Origin: Takakia lepidozioides
Taxonomy: Eukaryota > Streptophyta > Takakiopsida > Takakiales > Takakiaceae
Direction: 5' to 3'
Length of the DNA stretch: 64,000 nucleotides
Assembly: GCA_030704615.1 (NCBI GenBank)
Contig: CM060734.1
Span: forward strand, 50,670,042 to 50,734,041
Part shown: one piece after another, positions 11,658 to 24,270 of the stretch
Layout of the letters: each line of letters starts with the position of its first letter
Position numbering within the stretch: position 1 is the first letter of the stretch
Translations under genes and position numbers: made by a program
The notes under the pieces: model-generated
What the model saw: only the letters and a program-made list of their open reading frames with translations
Told to the model about the DNA's origin: nothing
The model's database searches: none

Positions 11658-14139
11658 GAGCCTCTTTCAGTCTGCCTGCCTCACAAAGCATCTTCACATG
11701 CCCAGAAGTGCCAGAAGAGGCATTGTGGACTCCCTCTCTTGATCCTCTTTCTGAAGCTGTGGTCATGGTTGAGGTGCCTGATTTTATCAACTGTGCCACT
11801 GCAGCTGCTGCCTTTAGTTGACCATCTACCCATGCAGGTTTCTTGTAGCTATTGATCCACAGGGAATCATAGGTAATCTTGTGCTTGAAATCTGGCCCTC
11901 TTGGATGAATCTGGACCCACACTCTATCCCTGCTCCCTCAGCTATCCATGCCTCTGCACAAATCATGCATTCATCCTTGCCTTGCTGCTAGCAGCTGACA
12001 ATGACAGCCTAGATTTGTTCAAGGAAACACCCAAGTCAGCTTATTACAGTAGTTCCTATGCTGAATTGGGTCTGCTACTCTCTGTAATATAACAGGTATT
12101 CACCTTTTTGCCTCGGTTGTCCCACCATTGACTGGGGTCAGAAAAGTATTCATTCCACAGCTTCTCCTCGTCTCTGTTACCTGTTTCTGGATACTTTCCT
12201 GTTGTCACATTGGCGGTATCATGTCAAAGCCACTCCAAACTATCAAAGGTTCACTCAACCAGCTAACTTGCAGAATTCAACATGAAAATTTAGGCCGATT
12301 CTGATAAGAGGGAAAAACAGGGTGAAATGTGTTGAAGAAGGTGCCTTCATTAGCAGTGCCTGATTTTATCAATTGTGCCGCTGCTGCTGCGGCTTCCAGT
12401 TGACCATCTACCCATGCAGGTTTCTTGTAGCTATGCTTCCACAGGGAATCATATGTAATCTGGAGCTTGAATTCCGGCCCTCTTGGATGAATCTGGACCC
12501 ACACTCTATCCCTGCTCTTTCAGCTATCCATGCCTCTGCACAAATCATGCATACATCCTTGCCTTGCTGCTAGCAGCTGACAATGACAGCCTAGAATTGT
12601 TCAGCAAACACCCCAACCCTACTTATCACACTAGTTCCTATGCTGACTTGCGTCTGCTTCCAACAGGCATTCACCTTTTTGCCTCGATTGTTCCACCATT
12701 GACTGGGATCAGAAACGTATCCATTCCAGAGCTTCTCCTCGTCTCTGTTATTCGATACCTCCCTGTTGCCACATTGGCTGTAACATGTCAAAGTCACTCC
12801 AAAATCCACCAACGAGCTAACTTGCAGAATTCAACATGAAAATTTATGGATGACTCTGATAACAGGGAAAAACAGGCTGAAATATGTTGAAGAAGGTCCT
12901 TCATTACCAGTGCCTTGTTCTATCAATTGTGCTGCTGCCACTGCTGTTTCCAGTTGACCATCTACCCACGCAGATTTCTTGTAGCTATTGATCCACAGGG
13001 AATCAGAAGTAATCTTGTGTTTGAAATCCGGTCCTCTTGGATGAATCTGGACCTCTATCCCTGGTCCTTCAGCTATCCCTGCCTGTGTACAAATCATGAA
13101 TACATCCTCAGCCTTGCTGCTAGCAGCTGACACTGCCGGTGTCAAGTTCTTCCAGCAAATACCCCAACCCTACTTATTACAGTAGTTCCATTTTTGAATT
13201 GCATCTGCTTCTCTCCGTAGTCCAACAGGCATTCACCTTTTTGTCTCCATTGTACCACCATTGACTGGGGTCGGAAAAGTGTTCATTCCAAAGCTTCTCC
13301 TCATCTCTGTTATCTGTTTTTGGTTACTTTCCTGCTGCCAAATCAGCAGTAACTTGTCAAAGTCACTCCAAACCACCACAGATCCACCCAACGAGCTAAC
13401 TTACAGAATTCAATATGCATCTCAGGGCCGAGTCTGATGAGAGGGCGAAACAGGCTGAAATAGGTTGAGGAAGAAGGTGCCCTCACCACATTGTCCTTGA
13501 CCTTGGGTCATGACCCATGGAGGATTTAACCGACCATCAACCCAAAAGGACCTCTCGTGTGTGCTGCTTGTGTCTGTAGTCAGGTAATGTCGGATTGGTC
13601 CGTGAGAACCACCACGGTGCAGCTGAGCAAGCAGAGATTGAACACGGCCTGCTAAGACCAAGCTGACTCTCCCAAGAACCTTGTAAACATCAGGAAGAAT
13701 ACCAAACCATGGTACTAACAGGAGCCAAGAGCCCACATTTGGAGGATGGACAAACTTCTTTACATCGCACATTAAGAAAAAACCACACCTTGCGATTGCG
13801 GTTGTCCCACCATCGTGAAGGATCTTTAGAAAACTCATGCCAGCTCTGCTCCGTGCTCCAAGGTGGAGGTTTGTGCTCGAAAATCCGACAGCATCAACAT
13901 TTTGACAAGGTCCTTTACTGAGGGCTGCTAGTGAGCTTTCAACAACATTCATGCAAGATGTTTTCCTATACATGAGGAACAACGAACATGTCCAGACTTA
14001 CACAGATGCTGACCCAGCTTATGTTTGCAGTATGGAGATTGTAGAGTGGTCTGTGAGAACGACCAGGGAGGAAGGCGCTGAGCAGCCAGAGTCTTTTACT
14101 CTGGGTCTTGGCATTTAACCCTTAAACGACGATGCGACC
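11658..14139 (-). pseudogene. Duplicate of the PDF-motif exon array and PPR 5' end
   Basis: Direct duplicate of 34,547-37,041. Reading leftwards on the minus strand: PDF unit 1 (WSTEQSWHEF...WWDNRNRK, about 13,860-13,770), unit 2 (LWNEHFSDPSQWW, about 13,310-13,230, second half about 13,048-12,925), unit 3 (LWNGYVSDPSQWW, about 12,750-12,680, second half about 12,493-12,355) and unit 4 (LWNEYFSDPSQWW, 12,180-12,104). Unit 4's second half starts at 11,910 and runs on into the PPR leader (MTTASERG, GHVKMLCEAGRLKEA). The frame is cut at 11,658, where the PPR body is attached in reverse. PDF motifs belong to plant OSB organellar ssDNA-binding proteins. Confidence 0.7.
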
Positions 14140-15743
14140 CATTTCGGGTCCTAACTCTCAAGATGAAACGCAGCCAGATATTTACCAGATGCTTCGGAAA
14201 GAGACAGGGGATCCATGCAATTCACTTCACTACTTCCTTACTGGCGCCAATGAGTCGACTAAATATGGATATTACAGTTTCTACACTCGAACTTCATCAC
14301 CTGGTATGGATATTCCAGATTACGTTTAGCTCCTTACGACTACTCTTTCCCAGCAACTAAGATTTCTTGGGGGTGTTTGATATACTGTTTTGTGGAGGGC
14401 ATAGCTGGGACACAAACCCTCCCCGACCTGATCTGATAATTCACAACTCTCTCTCTGTCTCTTTCCTGCTGGCCCCACTCTCTTTCTTCTCAGGGCCATC
14501 AGCTTGGGCTATCTATAATCTACTGCTTTATCAACATGCCGGAGCGACTTTTGGGGCAAACTGGGCCAGTGGATTTTCAGTTTGCACTATTTCATGGTCA
14601 AGATGAGCGCAAGCATGAACAAGTCTGTTATTTATCATGGGTTCATCTCGTGTGTGCAAGAATGGTTTTGCCTTGAAAGGGGCGCCCTCCGCAGTACAGT
14701 CAGCTGCATCGCCGTCATTTCTGAGTGTGATGTGTGATCCCTCCTAAGCATTTGTTTTGTTCAGAAGTCGTCTAAGATTCTGAACAGGAGTGGACAGCAT
14801 TCTCTATATCGAGGGAGGGCAGACAATTGGGACCGGTACCTCTCAATGGGCCCTGGTTCCGGTTTAGTGCTTGCTTACCAGAACCGCTTCGTACCAGTTC
14901 CGTTTACGGTGTTCTTGGATTCTCTCTAGACACTTGACAAGACCTCATTTACTTCTCTAAGGCTGCATCAGATCCTGGGTCATTTCTTCACACTCTGTTA
15001 CTTCAGTTGTTTGCATATGCCAAGACATATTTAAGACAACTCCATATCTCTATTCATTCATTCCAACAAATGCCATTGGGCCTTGAAGGGGAATACTAGC
15101 CCACTTTCTGAGCCATAGAGGCACACAAGGGACAGAGCCCCACCCCAAGGCAGCACCGAGGATTGAGCCCAAAGGCCAATAGTCATACCACTAGGCCACA
15201 GCCCTCGTGTGCTGAATTTTGTAGCAGCCACATTCACACTTGTATGCTAACTGATAGTTGGACAATTTGGGCAAGTCATACAGTAGGCACAGCAGTGTCC
15301 GTAACAAAACATCACTTCCACAGATTGCCACATAGCTCACTGGCTTGGTTGGGACTTGTCCACATTCACAACTGTGCTGTTTGTCTTTAACTGTAAATCA
15401 TCATGTTAAAGTCCATGACATCCATCCGTGTGGCCACTGGCCACCCACTGTATGAAGTGGACTGTCAGTGGTCACCTGCCTTGGTGCAATCCACATGGAT
15501 CGACTGGTATGATGACTTTGCTCTTCACATTGCATACTGTTGAGGATGTTTATGTTGGGGTTTGTCAGTTTCAATGGCTGTGTCGAAACCCAACTGAAGT
15601 GAACCACAGATCTGAGGCTCCACAAACTTTCCATTTCTTTCATGCACTGTCTTCTGTATCACTGACTCAAATACAGTGAGGAAAGAGTGAGGGACTCCTT
15701 CCAATCTTGAGACTGTGGACTTCCCATTGCAATTGAAGCAATC
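14140..15743. other. Intergenic stretch with one SINE
   Basis: Apart from the SINE at about 15,113-15,205 I see no supported gene. ORFs of 60-83 codons (for example 14,132-14,329 and 15,428-15,679) have no recognisable motif. The region at 15,400-15,740 lies directly 3' of the RH36-like gene and may hold its 3' UTR. Confidence 0.5.
15113..15205 (-). mobile_element. tRNA-derived SINE
   Basis: On the minus strand a Pol III-type internal promoter is visible: box A TGGCCTAGTGG (complement of 15,188-15,198) and box B GGCTCAATCC (complement of 15,160-15,169), about 19 bp apart. The spacing is shorter than in a tRNA gene and no cloverleaf closes, so a SINE head is more likely than a functional tRNA. 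Confidence 0.5.
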
Positions 15744-18305
15744 TTATGTCGCTTCTGCTCTCTGTGTCCTCTTCCGTTTCCCACCCTTCAACTTGTCAGA
15801 GTTTAAAAGCCCCTTCTTGACCAAGGTCTTTAACTTCAACTCTTTCCGGGACTTCACCATATCCTCAAAACCACTATCTCCCATCTTCAGGACTGCCACC
15901 CGCTTTGCTTTGTAGACCTGTGGGTCAAGAGCGATTCAAGCCACTAAATGGTGCCAATGTCTATCTCTCTCTGCTGCTATGCAAGATTCTTCGGAAGGAC
16001 GAAGGTAACTTGCGAGACAGATATTACCACAGCTCAATCGTACGGAAGTAGAAGGGGTGTTAGCAGTAGAAGAAACCAACCCAGAGCAAGACAGAGAGCA
16101 CAACCAGGGGAAGAGTGTAACCATGTACAGCCCAGAAGAACACCAATTACCTTACACTGACATCAGGAAACTTTGCTGTGAGAAAGCAAACAAGTGTCAA
16201 GCACTCAGATCAACACGTTACTGAACCAAAAGTGCAGTGTCACCTCGATACTTCCAACACTTCCATACCCAGAAGGGAAATTATACCTTGGTGATACCCT
16301 TAAGAACTTCATCCTCCTCCGTCTCATGCTCCTCCAACTTTCTCCCTATGAGGGCCTCAACTTCATGTACCAGCTCCACATCATACTGTATCCATTAGAC
16401 AAGAACATACTTTATTCTCAAGAAATTATCAATCGCAACAGTGATCATTCACAAATTGATGCGCTCCATGCTACTCCATGCCCATCTAACAGCCATAGGC
16501 TGGATTGGAGGAGACCTTCAACATTTGAAACAGTCTGAAAACCCAACCGTAACAAAAATTCCATAGTAGATGCGATTGACAGTCGCCGTTGTCTGCTACA
16601 TACCTGGCATAACACTCGATCAAGACAGAGTACTAGCCCAACTTCCCTATTCTCAAATCGCCCCTAGACCCTCTCAGTGTGCCCTTTTGCTCTGCCCAAA
16701 CTGGATGTGCAGTGCAGACAGAATTTGATGCTTACCTGTGTCACCAGACTCACGGCCTTCCCACCTCTCCCAGCTCGTGCTGTCCGTCCTACTCGGTGTA
16801 CATAATCCCGGGTAAATCTGCTCGAGTGACAGGAAACAGTTATGGTCACTGTACTATTCAAAGTGACAAAGTCCAGTTCTGCAAACACGTCAGACAAGAC
16901 AAGCAACATGCTTCACAATTACAACAAAAGCATACAGACTTATCCAACCTGGCAACTGTTGTGTTTTCTTGCAGTCTCGCCTGGGTACATAATGGATACT
17001 AATTATTGTGTCGACATCTTGACCTACATCAATTGAAGTAGATGCAAACTTGCGTCCATAGGGAAGAGGACGCATCACAAACCTCGGGACATCATAGTTG
17101 ATAACCATGTCCACTGTTGGAATGTCAAGACCTCTGCTGGCAACATCTGTTGCAATCAGGATAGGCACTTGCCCTGACTTGAATCGATTTAGTGAGGCCA
17201 GCCGTTGCTGTTGTGATTTCATTGAATGCAGTGCCACTGTTTCAGTTTCTAATTCTGCCATCATCAAACTCAACAGATGGCATGTCCTGCACATGACAAG
17301 AACAGATAATATTGTCAATTCATTCCGTCTGAATTTGGCATACATCCTTAGTGAGCGTCCCTTCGGTAGCAGTTTGCTAATCTTCATTTTTGTGGCAATG
17401 ATAACATGTTCATGCAACCAATATCTATCAGAGAAAAACCCCTCTTCTTTGTTGACGCATAACATGAGACAAACGACCTCAAATTGTTCATACAAGCAAA
17501 CTCGATCGACATGCCCAAGAGAATGAATGAAGATCAATCTTGCACACCCACACCCTGGGACTACCAGTATTGAGGGCTTTGTTCCACAGATTTGTTAGTC
17601 CAAGTGTCTACTCAAAAGACGTCTGAGGATACTGAAGCAAGGTCTTGCAGATGGTTAACATGTGGTTAAGGTGACTGTAGTTGCGTGTATGACCTTGTAG
17701 TCATTTGCAGAAAATATCTATTTGGAGTGTCTGTACACTTGTCCATCTTTGGATGAAGGTGAGACTGCAACTCTTTCTTAGAGTCCAACTTTTTAAGTTC
17801 CAGATGGAGTGATGTGAACGCACCACACTTGGTTGGATATGCAATGAAAGTAGGGCATCAACTACTTCGCGGTCCCACAGAGTAGACGAGCAATCTGGTC
17901 CTGGTGCTCTTCAGTGATTTTGTTAGAGAAATTTTAGATATCCATTTATAGCAAAATGAATTCAAACCCTCAGTAGAATGCACTTATCATCGATTACAGG
18001 CCGTAGATACTGTTTACAACATCACTTCTGAGAGAATGTACTCATAAGACTTTGTTTGCCGTAGCTTTGCGGCCATAGACCCGTGCCCAGTTCGGATGGG
18101 AACATAGGAGTAGGTACTACCTTTGTGAGGGGCATACTCCAGTCGTGACTACCTTGGTATAGCAATTAGTTTGCTTCTCTGAGTGAGTAGGAGAGAGAGA
18201 GAACATACTCCAAAGACGTTGTTTGCCTAGCCTTGTGGCCACAGACCCCGTGCCCAATTTGGGCAGAACAAGAGGAAACAGACACTACCCTTGTGAGGGG
18301 CTAAG

Positions 18306-18375
<70 letters not shown>

Positions 18376-20072
18376 TTACCTGCAACTAGAAGCAAAAATA
18401 ATGACAGAGCGAATCCCATCATCTTCAATTGTGGACATAAGGTGCATTAGGTAGACATCCTTGACATTTGCTGGAATGAATAAATATTGCTGCTGCAATT
18501 CCTCCACTGTCTGGAATCCTTCATAAGCTTGGTAAAAATAAGCTTGATCCAGTGATAGCTCATGTAGAGCTTTCAGGTTGCTGGTCATGGTCGCAGAGAA
18601 TAACAATGTCTGGCGGTTGCTAGGTACATTCTGAAGCACAACCCTTATCTCCTCTTCAAATCCAACCTCCAGGAGTCGGTCAGCTTCATCAAGAACCAAA
18701 AACTGCAACCCTTCAAACCTTTCAGAATGTTAGACTGATTGGACATATGGGCGCATGCATCTCAGATCAACAAATTAAATAAAATGTCAAAAACAGTATC
18801 TCCACTTGATAGCTTTTCACTTTGGAGTCACTGTTAAGTAAAATGTCTCTACTGTGAGTCTGCAAAAATTGTTGAAATTCTGTATTTGAATGGAAGAGGA
18901 GGCACTGCAAAGTTACTCTGTAGAGAATGTCACGTTTTGGATCCTCTATCAAATGGAAACACTTACAAAAAATCCTTTAATCTCTGATCTCATAGGACTA
19001 GGGTTTGAGGATTACCAAACTTTTTCACCAAATTGATCTACTGACCCTCTGATCTAGAGCAGGGCTCAGGGTCTGTCTCATCAAGTTCCTGGGTCAGGTT
19101 TCATGATTATCATGTAAGGTTTTATAGTCATCCATAAGATGACTACAGCACATGTGAGGTCTACCCTTCTTGCAACACTATGTAACAGGCAGACCAGAAA
19201 ACCACTGTGCCCCCTATGGTGTGGAGAAATTCACCACTTTTGTATTGCTGTAAGCAGACTGCATGTCTTTATATTTCTCAACTGATCAAATAGTGAATTT
19301 GATGCCATCGCTTGCACTCTTTATGAAGAGATGAGACCACTCTTAGAGGAAGCAGCAAGCCCTACACCCTGGGAACAACAGTATGAACGTACGGTATACA
19401 AAAGCGCTATCAATCGTGCCCCATTCCAAACAGCAAAGAAAAACCTGGAATGGAAGACATGAAGAGAACCTTAGTCCTAGAAAACACAGCCGGCATATCA
19501 GGATCGTTGGTAAGGTGGTCTCGAATGCGGCCAGGTGTGGCAATGACCACATGGGGCCGCTGCGTGAGAGCCTTCGCTTGCGCTGTCATATCCATGCCGC
19601 CAACCACCACAACACTCCTCAAGTTTAGTTCCGAGCCTAAAGCCCTGAACTGATCAGAGATTTGGAAAGCCAATTCCCGCGTGGGAGTGAGAATCAAAGC
19701 ATACACTCCATAGGGGTTCTCGGCCAGTTTCTGCAGAATGGGTAGTGCGAAAGCAGCCGTCTTCCCGCTGCCAGTTTGGGCCAACCCAAAAACGTCTTTC
19801 CCTTGAAGGATCTGGGGCACACAGCCTTGCTGCACGGGGGTAGGTTTCTTGATTCCAAGTTGTCGGCATGTCCGAATCAGCCATTCTGCCAAACCCAGTT
19901 CTTCGAAGGAGGCACTCTCTTCGAGAACTTCCGGTTGAGAAGCGGGGGAGGTACTCTCTTCGTGAACTTCCGGTTGAGAAGCGGGGGATGGTAGCGAGGC
20001 CTTCTTAGCGGTCCGAGAAGCACGACCAGGGCCTGCCTTGGAGAATATGGCAGGCTCCGTAGAGTCCTCCAT
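15744..20072 (-). CDS. RH36: DEAD-box RNA helicase, DDX49/Dbp8/RH36 type (six exons)
   Basis: Family role: nucleolar ATP-dependent RNA helicase for 18S rRNA processing in small-subunit assembly. Exons: 19470-20072, 18380-18702, 17083-17286, 16736-16817, 16287-16385 and 15744-15917. All junctions are GT-AG and in frame, giving 494 residues, about the length of Arabidopsis RH36. All helicase motifs are present: Q motif (FEELGL...KKPTPVQ), I AQTGSGKT, Ia PTRELAF, Ib [35 protein letters not shown] and [15 protein letters not shown]. The basic tail ends [11 protein letters not shown]. The N-terminus holds two near-identical PSPASQPEV-type copies. It starts 266 bp from the divergent RIT1-like gene. 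A long GA run sits in intron 2. It looks intact. Confidence 0.93.
18030..18300. repeat. Two copies of a short interspersed repeat (TTTGCC...GTGGCCA family)
   Basis: Within intron 2 of the helicase gene, a unit with ACTCATAAGAC, GTTTGCC, TAGCCTTGTGGCCA, CCCGTGCCCA and a GTGAGGGGC end appears at about 18,030-18,130 and again at about 18,205-18,300. Related copies lie at about 22,675-22,770 and 22,785-22,835. TAGCCTTGTGGCCA resembles a box A and AGTTCGGATGGGAAC a degenerate box B, so a tRNA-derived SINE is possible. Confidence 0.6.
18307..18371. repeat. (GA)n microsatellite beside a splice donor
   Basis: About 62 bp of uninterrupted GA repeats. On the transcribed (minus) strand it is a long pyrimidine (TC) run starting a few bases after the GTAAAG donor of exon 2 of the helicase gene. 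Confidence 0.95.
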
Positions 20073-20338
20073 AGCTTTTCTTCTCCACTTCTCTTCTTCT
20101 AAAACCCTGGCACACCAAAAGCCATTTTAGTACGAATGAAAGACAGTTTTGTTAGTTTGTTCCAACCACGACTGCCACCCCTAATTTTTTAATCAGTTTA
20201 TATCTTTTCGTGCTTTGATGGGATGCCCTGTATGTTCTCCAGTCTCAATCACATCCGCAATGGGATGATCAGTGTTTCTAATTCTTCTCTGGGTTACAAG
20301 GGTTTAGGAGAGGAGAGAGTACGAGAGCAAGAGAGGGT
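20073..20338. promoter_or_regulatory. Compact divergent promoter region
   Basis: The 266 bp between the start codons of the RH36-like gene (minus) and the RIT1-like gene (plus) must contain both promoters and 5' UTRs. It has no clear TATA box. A purine-rich GAGAG tract near 20,310-20,335 precedes the RIT1 ATG. Confidence 0.6.
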
Positions 20339-23300
20339 ATGGAGAATGTGGTGGAGGTACAGTCCTCAGTAAGGGAGAGCATTTACAAAGTATCGAGGAG
20401 AATCAGAGAGGGAGAACAGTCCTTATACAATGCGCTACGATCCATCTATGAAGACTCACTGTTTGTGGAGGAAATCCATCAATTGTGGCCTGAGCTTCCG
20501 ATGTTGGCAAATCTGAGGTGTGGGTTGTGGTATGCAGCCCACTTTGATGGTTCCTGCTATTTCAAGTCGACGGATGGTCATAATGGCAATTGGTCGTTCA
20601 GCTCCACCCGCCTCAATCTCCATGTCGCTTCTCTTGTTTGTTTGTGTGTGTGTGTGTGTCTCTCTCTCTCTCTCTCTCTCTTTTATACTTTGTTCCAAGA
20701 ATTCTCGGGGCCGCTGTGGACGTATTTTTTTTTTTTGGGTCTATGTTTGTGTCTCTATCACCGGAAGGTGGCAGATATTGAGGTTGGGTTCTTACACAGG
20801 CGTCGGCAGGTCTTGTATCTTTCCAGGTGCCCAGCGACAGCATGAGTGGGAGCCTGCAGCAAGTTGCTTGACCAGCAGACGCCTGTGTTAGAGCCAGGTA
20901 TGCAATGCACTTTCAAGAAGAATTAATGCATAATAGGGTCAATTTGACAGGATCACATACTGCAGTGAGTGTCTTGGTAAGACTAAAGCCATCGTGAAGA
21001 GGGAATTGGGGGTTGTGTACCTATGCGACCAGGAAAGGGCTGATACCACCTTACTTTATCAGGGATGATCAAGGAAGAAAAAGCCAAGTTGACATTGTCC
21101 TATTGGGTATTGGATCAAAATCTAACCCTTTGTTAAGGCAATGGTGGGGGTTGGCAGCGTAGACAGGGGGTTGCATAATTGTGGATGCTACCAGGAGAGG
21201 CAAGCGGTTTCCCTACAGCATGTCCAAGACTATTCCCATCTGGGCCTGCGTGATAAATCGTGCTCTGGCTGACCTGCGGGGAAGTCAGGGTCCCCCAGCA
21301 TTGAAGAGTGGGAGGCAAGGCAGGCCACAAGAAGTATGCCCCATGGGAAGTTCTTCAACTCATGTTACTGGGGCTAGCATAGTCTCCAATGGAGGATCTC
21401 AAGATTGGGATCTATCGCTGCACCTGCCTTTATGGGTGTCAGAGACAGAAAGGAATAATATAGAGAGCCTCTTGGATAATTGGGTTAGACTTCAAGAGAT
21501 GACTCTCCAACAACCTTTAGGCATCCTACTGTGCAGCAACCCCCGGAGAATGTCACTGGTGTCCATTGGATTGGCAAAACTGGTCTTGTTGTGAGCAACT
21601 CTGAGTGTGGTGAGCTCTACAGATCCTACTTTAATTATGTGTAGGATAGAGAGCATATGTATACACTGGTGGTTTTCTGTGTGAACGATGTAGCCTACTA
21701 ATTAGCCTTGCCCATCCATCTGCTAACATGAAAGTGAAGGAGTCTGTGTTTAAGGTAGGCAAGCTATGTCTTTCATTCCAAGAAACCCGTTTCTTGGAGG
21801 AACTTAGCATGCTGGGTCTGTCCTTTTTATAGACAACACCTGAATGAAGTTAAATAAATGTAGAATGGAGAGTTTTGACTGACCTAGCTGCACTGACAAG
21901 TTTTGCAAGCTTCAGTGCTGTGCCTAACTATGTGAACCTGGCGATGAAGTGCAGAACAGGCAGATGGTGTGAGCAAGCTGGTGGACTGCGTCATCAGCTG
22001 TGGAGTTCCTTGTTGCTTGACCTCCACTGACACTAAAGATTCTTATCTTCACTTGCCAATTGTTGTAAGCATTAAAAGTTGATTTCTCTTCTTGTTAGAA
22101 AAGAATGATCTGTTATACTGACTACTCAATAGTTGACTTCTGATATTGTGCTCGAGCAGAGAGCACACGACAAAAACACAACTGAAAGGACTTTGAAACA
22201 CAAAACGTTATCAAAATTTGACCATTTGATCGAGTCTTTACAGAGCTTTTGGAAGAAGAAGCTGTGCAAACCCTTTATTTATTTTTCCTCCCTGTGTACG
22301 TTACTCATATTTCAATGGGCTTTGGTGGATGTTGTTTCCAGAGCTCTAAATTTGACCGACACTCTCTGCAAAGTCATCTACCAGCAGCTCTAGACTTTGC
22401 AAAGAAGAAACTGGAGAAAGGGCTTTCACTTCTCATATGTTGCTCAGACGGTACTGTCTACTCCTTACTTGCTTGGGGAAAGCTTTGCCACATCAAATAT
22501 GTGAGACTTGTTTGAAAGTAGAAAAGTTTGGTATACCAATTGATGTTTCCATCTGCAATGTTCATGTGTTCAATTGAGCTCGCTTTTGTTGGAGTATCAG
22601 CTTGATTGAGTCCATAGAGTGCAGTCAAGCCTAGATCATTGTTAGCACTTGGGAGTACTAAAAAAGTAACGTTTGTAGAATGTACTAATAAGACGACGTT
22701 TGCCATAGCCTTGTGGCCATTGACCCCGCGCCCAGTTTGAGCGGAACACAAAGGGACAGGAACTACCTACGTTTAGAGAGTAACGTTTATAGATTGTACT
22801 CATAAGACGTTGTTTGCCGTAGCCTTGTGGCCATTGTAACGTTTATAGAAACCTAACATAAGGACAGCAAAAGAGGTTTAGGGTTTTGAAATTAGCATTG
22901 ATGCATATATTGTGAAACCAAGCTGACACATTACGCTATAACATATCGTGAAAATAGAAGCCTACCTCTCAATATAAATATGATAGTTTATCTTAAAAGA
23001 AATTGCTAAAAAGTCTTGACATTGACAATAACACTGAATTTTTGCTTGCCTTCTACCACGAGTAGACAAGCAACTCTCTGGAATAATTGAAAATATGATG
23101 ATCAAACTCATTGAATATTGCGGGGTTGTTGCTCTAAAAATATGTTAATGGTTCTCATAGCGGCTTCACTCCTGAAACTGTCACTAGAGCTGTGGTACCT
23201 TGAGGTTGCACATCATCCTTAGGGTCTGAAGGTGCGTCTTGGGTAGGAAGCATCATGTCAGATGGATCTACTCAAATGCAGTTTAATAGAAAACAGAGTT

Positions 23301-23889
23301 AATCCTTGGCCACTAAATGAAGGTGGGAGTAGAAGGTTTTAATATATAATATTTGTCTTCGAAAATCCATGGGAGTAGGAAAAACATAACATGCAGAGTA
23401 AAATAACCACTAATGTGGTAAGATTTATCCAGGTTTGACTGTATGTGGGTCTGCGATTGAGAGGGGCTGCATGTGGGTTTTGAACAGGAGAAGACATCAG
23501 CGTGTGTGTCTGTTTGGCGATTTTGCTATCATGCTTTGATTCAAGAGGTGAGCATCCAGGAGGGGCATGTGCTGAATGAATGATAGTTAGATGTTGCCCA
23601 ACTGTTTAAGTGAGCGGTATGGCAATCTTGCTTTTTGGTGTGGACTTCATGCATACCACTTCTGCGTGAGGAACTGATCTTGTGTATGGACTAACCAAAA
23701 GAGACTTTAACTGACGACTGAATTCTGACTATCGCAGGTGAGTTTTGCAGGAATTGTGTGTCTATGAGTAGTATTTCTAAGTCTGATGTTCGGCGAGGCC
23801 TGGTTTATCTTTCTGGTTTTCATTCTGATGCACGTCCATCCCGGGGTAGTTTGAAACAAGTGTACAACTTTCTGCTTAATAAGGCATAA
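20339..23889 (+). CDS. RIT1: Initiator-tRNA A64 2'-O-ribosylphosphate transferase (RIT1-like)
   Basis: Family role: adds a phosphoribosyl group to A64 of cytosolic initiator tRNA-Met, keeping it out of elongation. Exon 1 (20339-20635, 99 codons) has YNALRSIYEDSLFVEEI, LANLRCGLWY and CYFKSTDGHNGNWSF. Exon 2 starts at 21163 (GGCIIVDATRRGKRFPYSMSK, KTIPIWACVINRAL, LHLPLWVSETE) and ends somewhere after 21,490. Exon 22342-22450 has HLPAALDFAKKKLEKG and LLICCSDG. The last exon, from about 23,739, has DVRRGLVYLSGF and ARPSRGSLKQVYNFL, with stop TAA at 23887-23889. The exons between these are not resolved: expected pieces after WVSETE and after CCSDG are missing or too weak to see. Exon 1 is followed by TG/TC microsatellites. 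Confidence 0.8.
20641..20682. repeat. TG/TC compound microsatellite
   Basis: A (TG)n run followed by a (TC)n run just inside intron 1 of the RIT1-like gene, starting five bases after the splice donor. Confidence 0.9.
22675..22835. repeat. Two further copies of the TTTGCC...GTGGCCA repeat
   Basis: Units at about 22,675-22,770 and 22,785-22,835 share AAGACG, GTTTGCC, TAGCCTTGTGGCCATTG and CCCGCGCCCAGTTTG with the copies in the helicase intron. The second is truncated after GTGGCCATTG. They lie in the intron region of the RIT1-like gene. Confidence 0.6.
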
Positions 23890-24270
23890 TCTCTTGGTAA
23901 TGGGTGCTTATCATCATGACTATGTCACTTTAGTGGAAGTGTGAGGACTCTGTTACAGCGCTGCAATGACTGCTTCGTCTCAAGACTTGTCGCTTGTGGC
24001 ATCGGAAAGGTCAATGGTTGAATGTTTCAGACCCTGTCAAGATGACCTTCCAGATGGTGCAGCACTTCAGGCACAAACACCATGACTGTCTCAGGGAACT
24101 CGTATCCCAGCAACCAAAAATGCAATTCTGGAGTTTTCAGTTATCGGAGGTCCTCCGGCGATGGAGGGGTGACTACAGCCAGCAGGCAGATCCGTACCAT
24201 TCTCTGGCCTTAGCTCCTTTTTGTTCCTTTTCCAGTTCCCATACAATGATTTCATCGCCTTACCACACAG

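Noticed and set aside
13422-13982. 186-codon minus-strand ORF as a gene of its own
   Set aside because: The conserved PDF-motif exons in this stretch are in a different frame; this ORF reads through intron sequence.
18223-18450. ORF with a long Arg-Glu run
   Set aside because: It is a translation of the (GA)n microsatellite inside an intron of the helicase gene.
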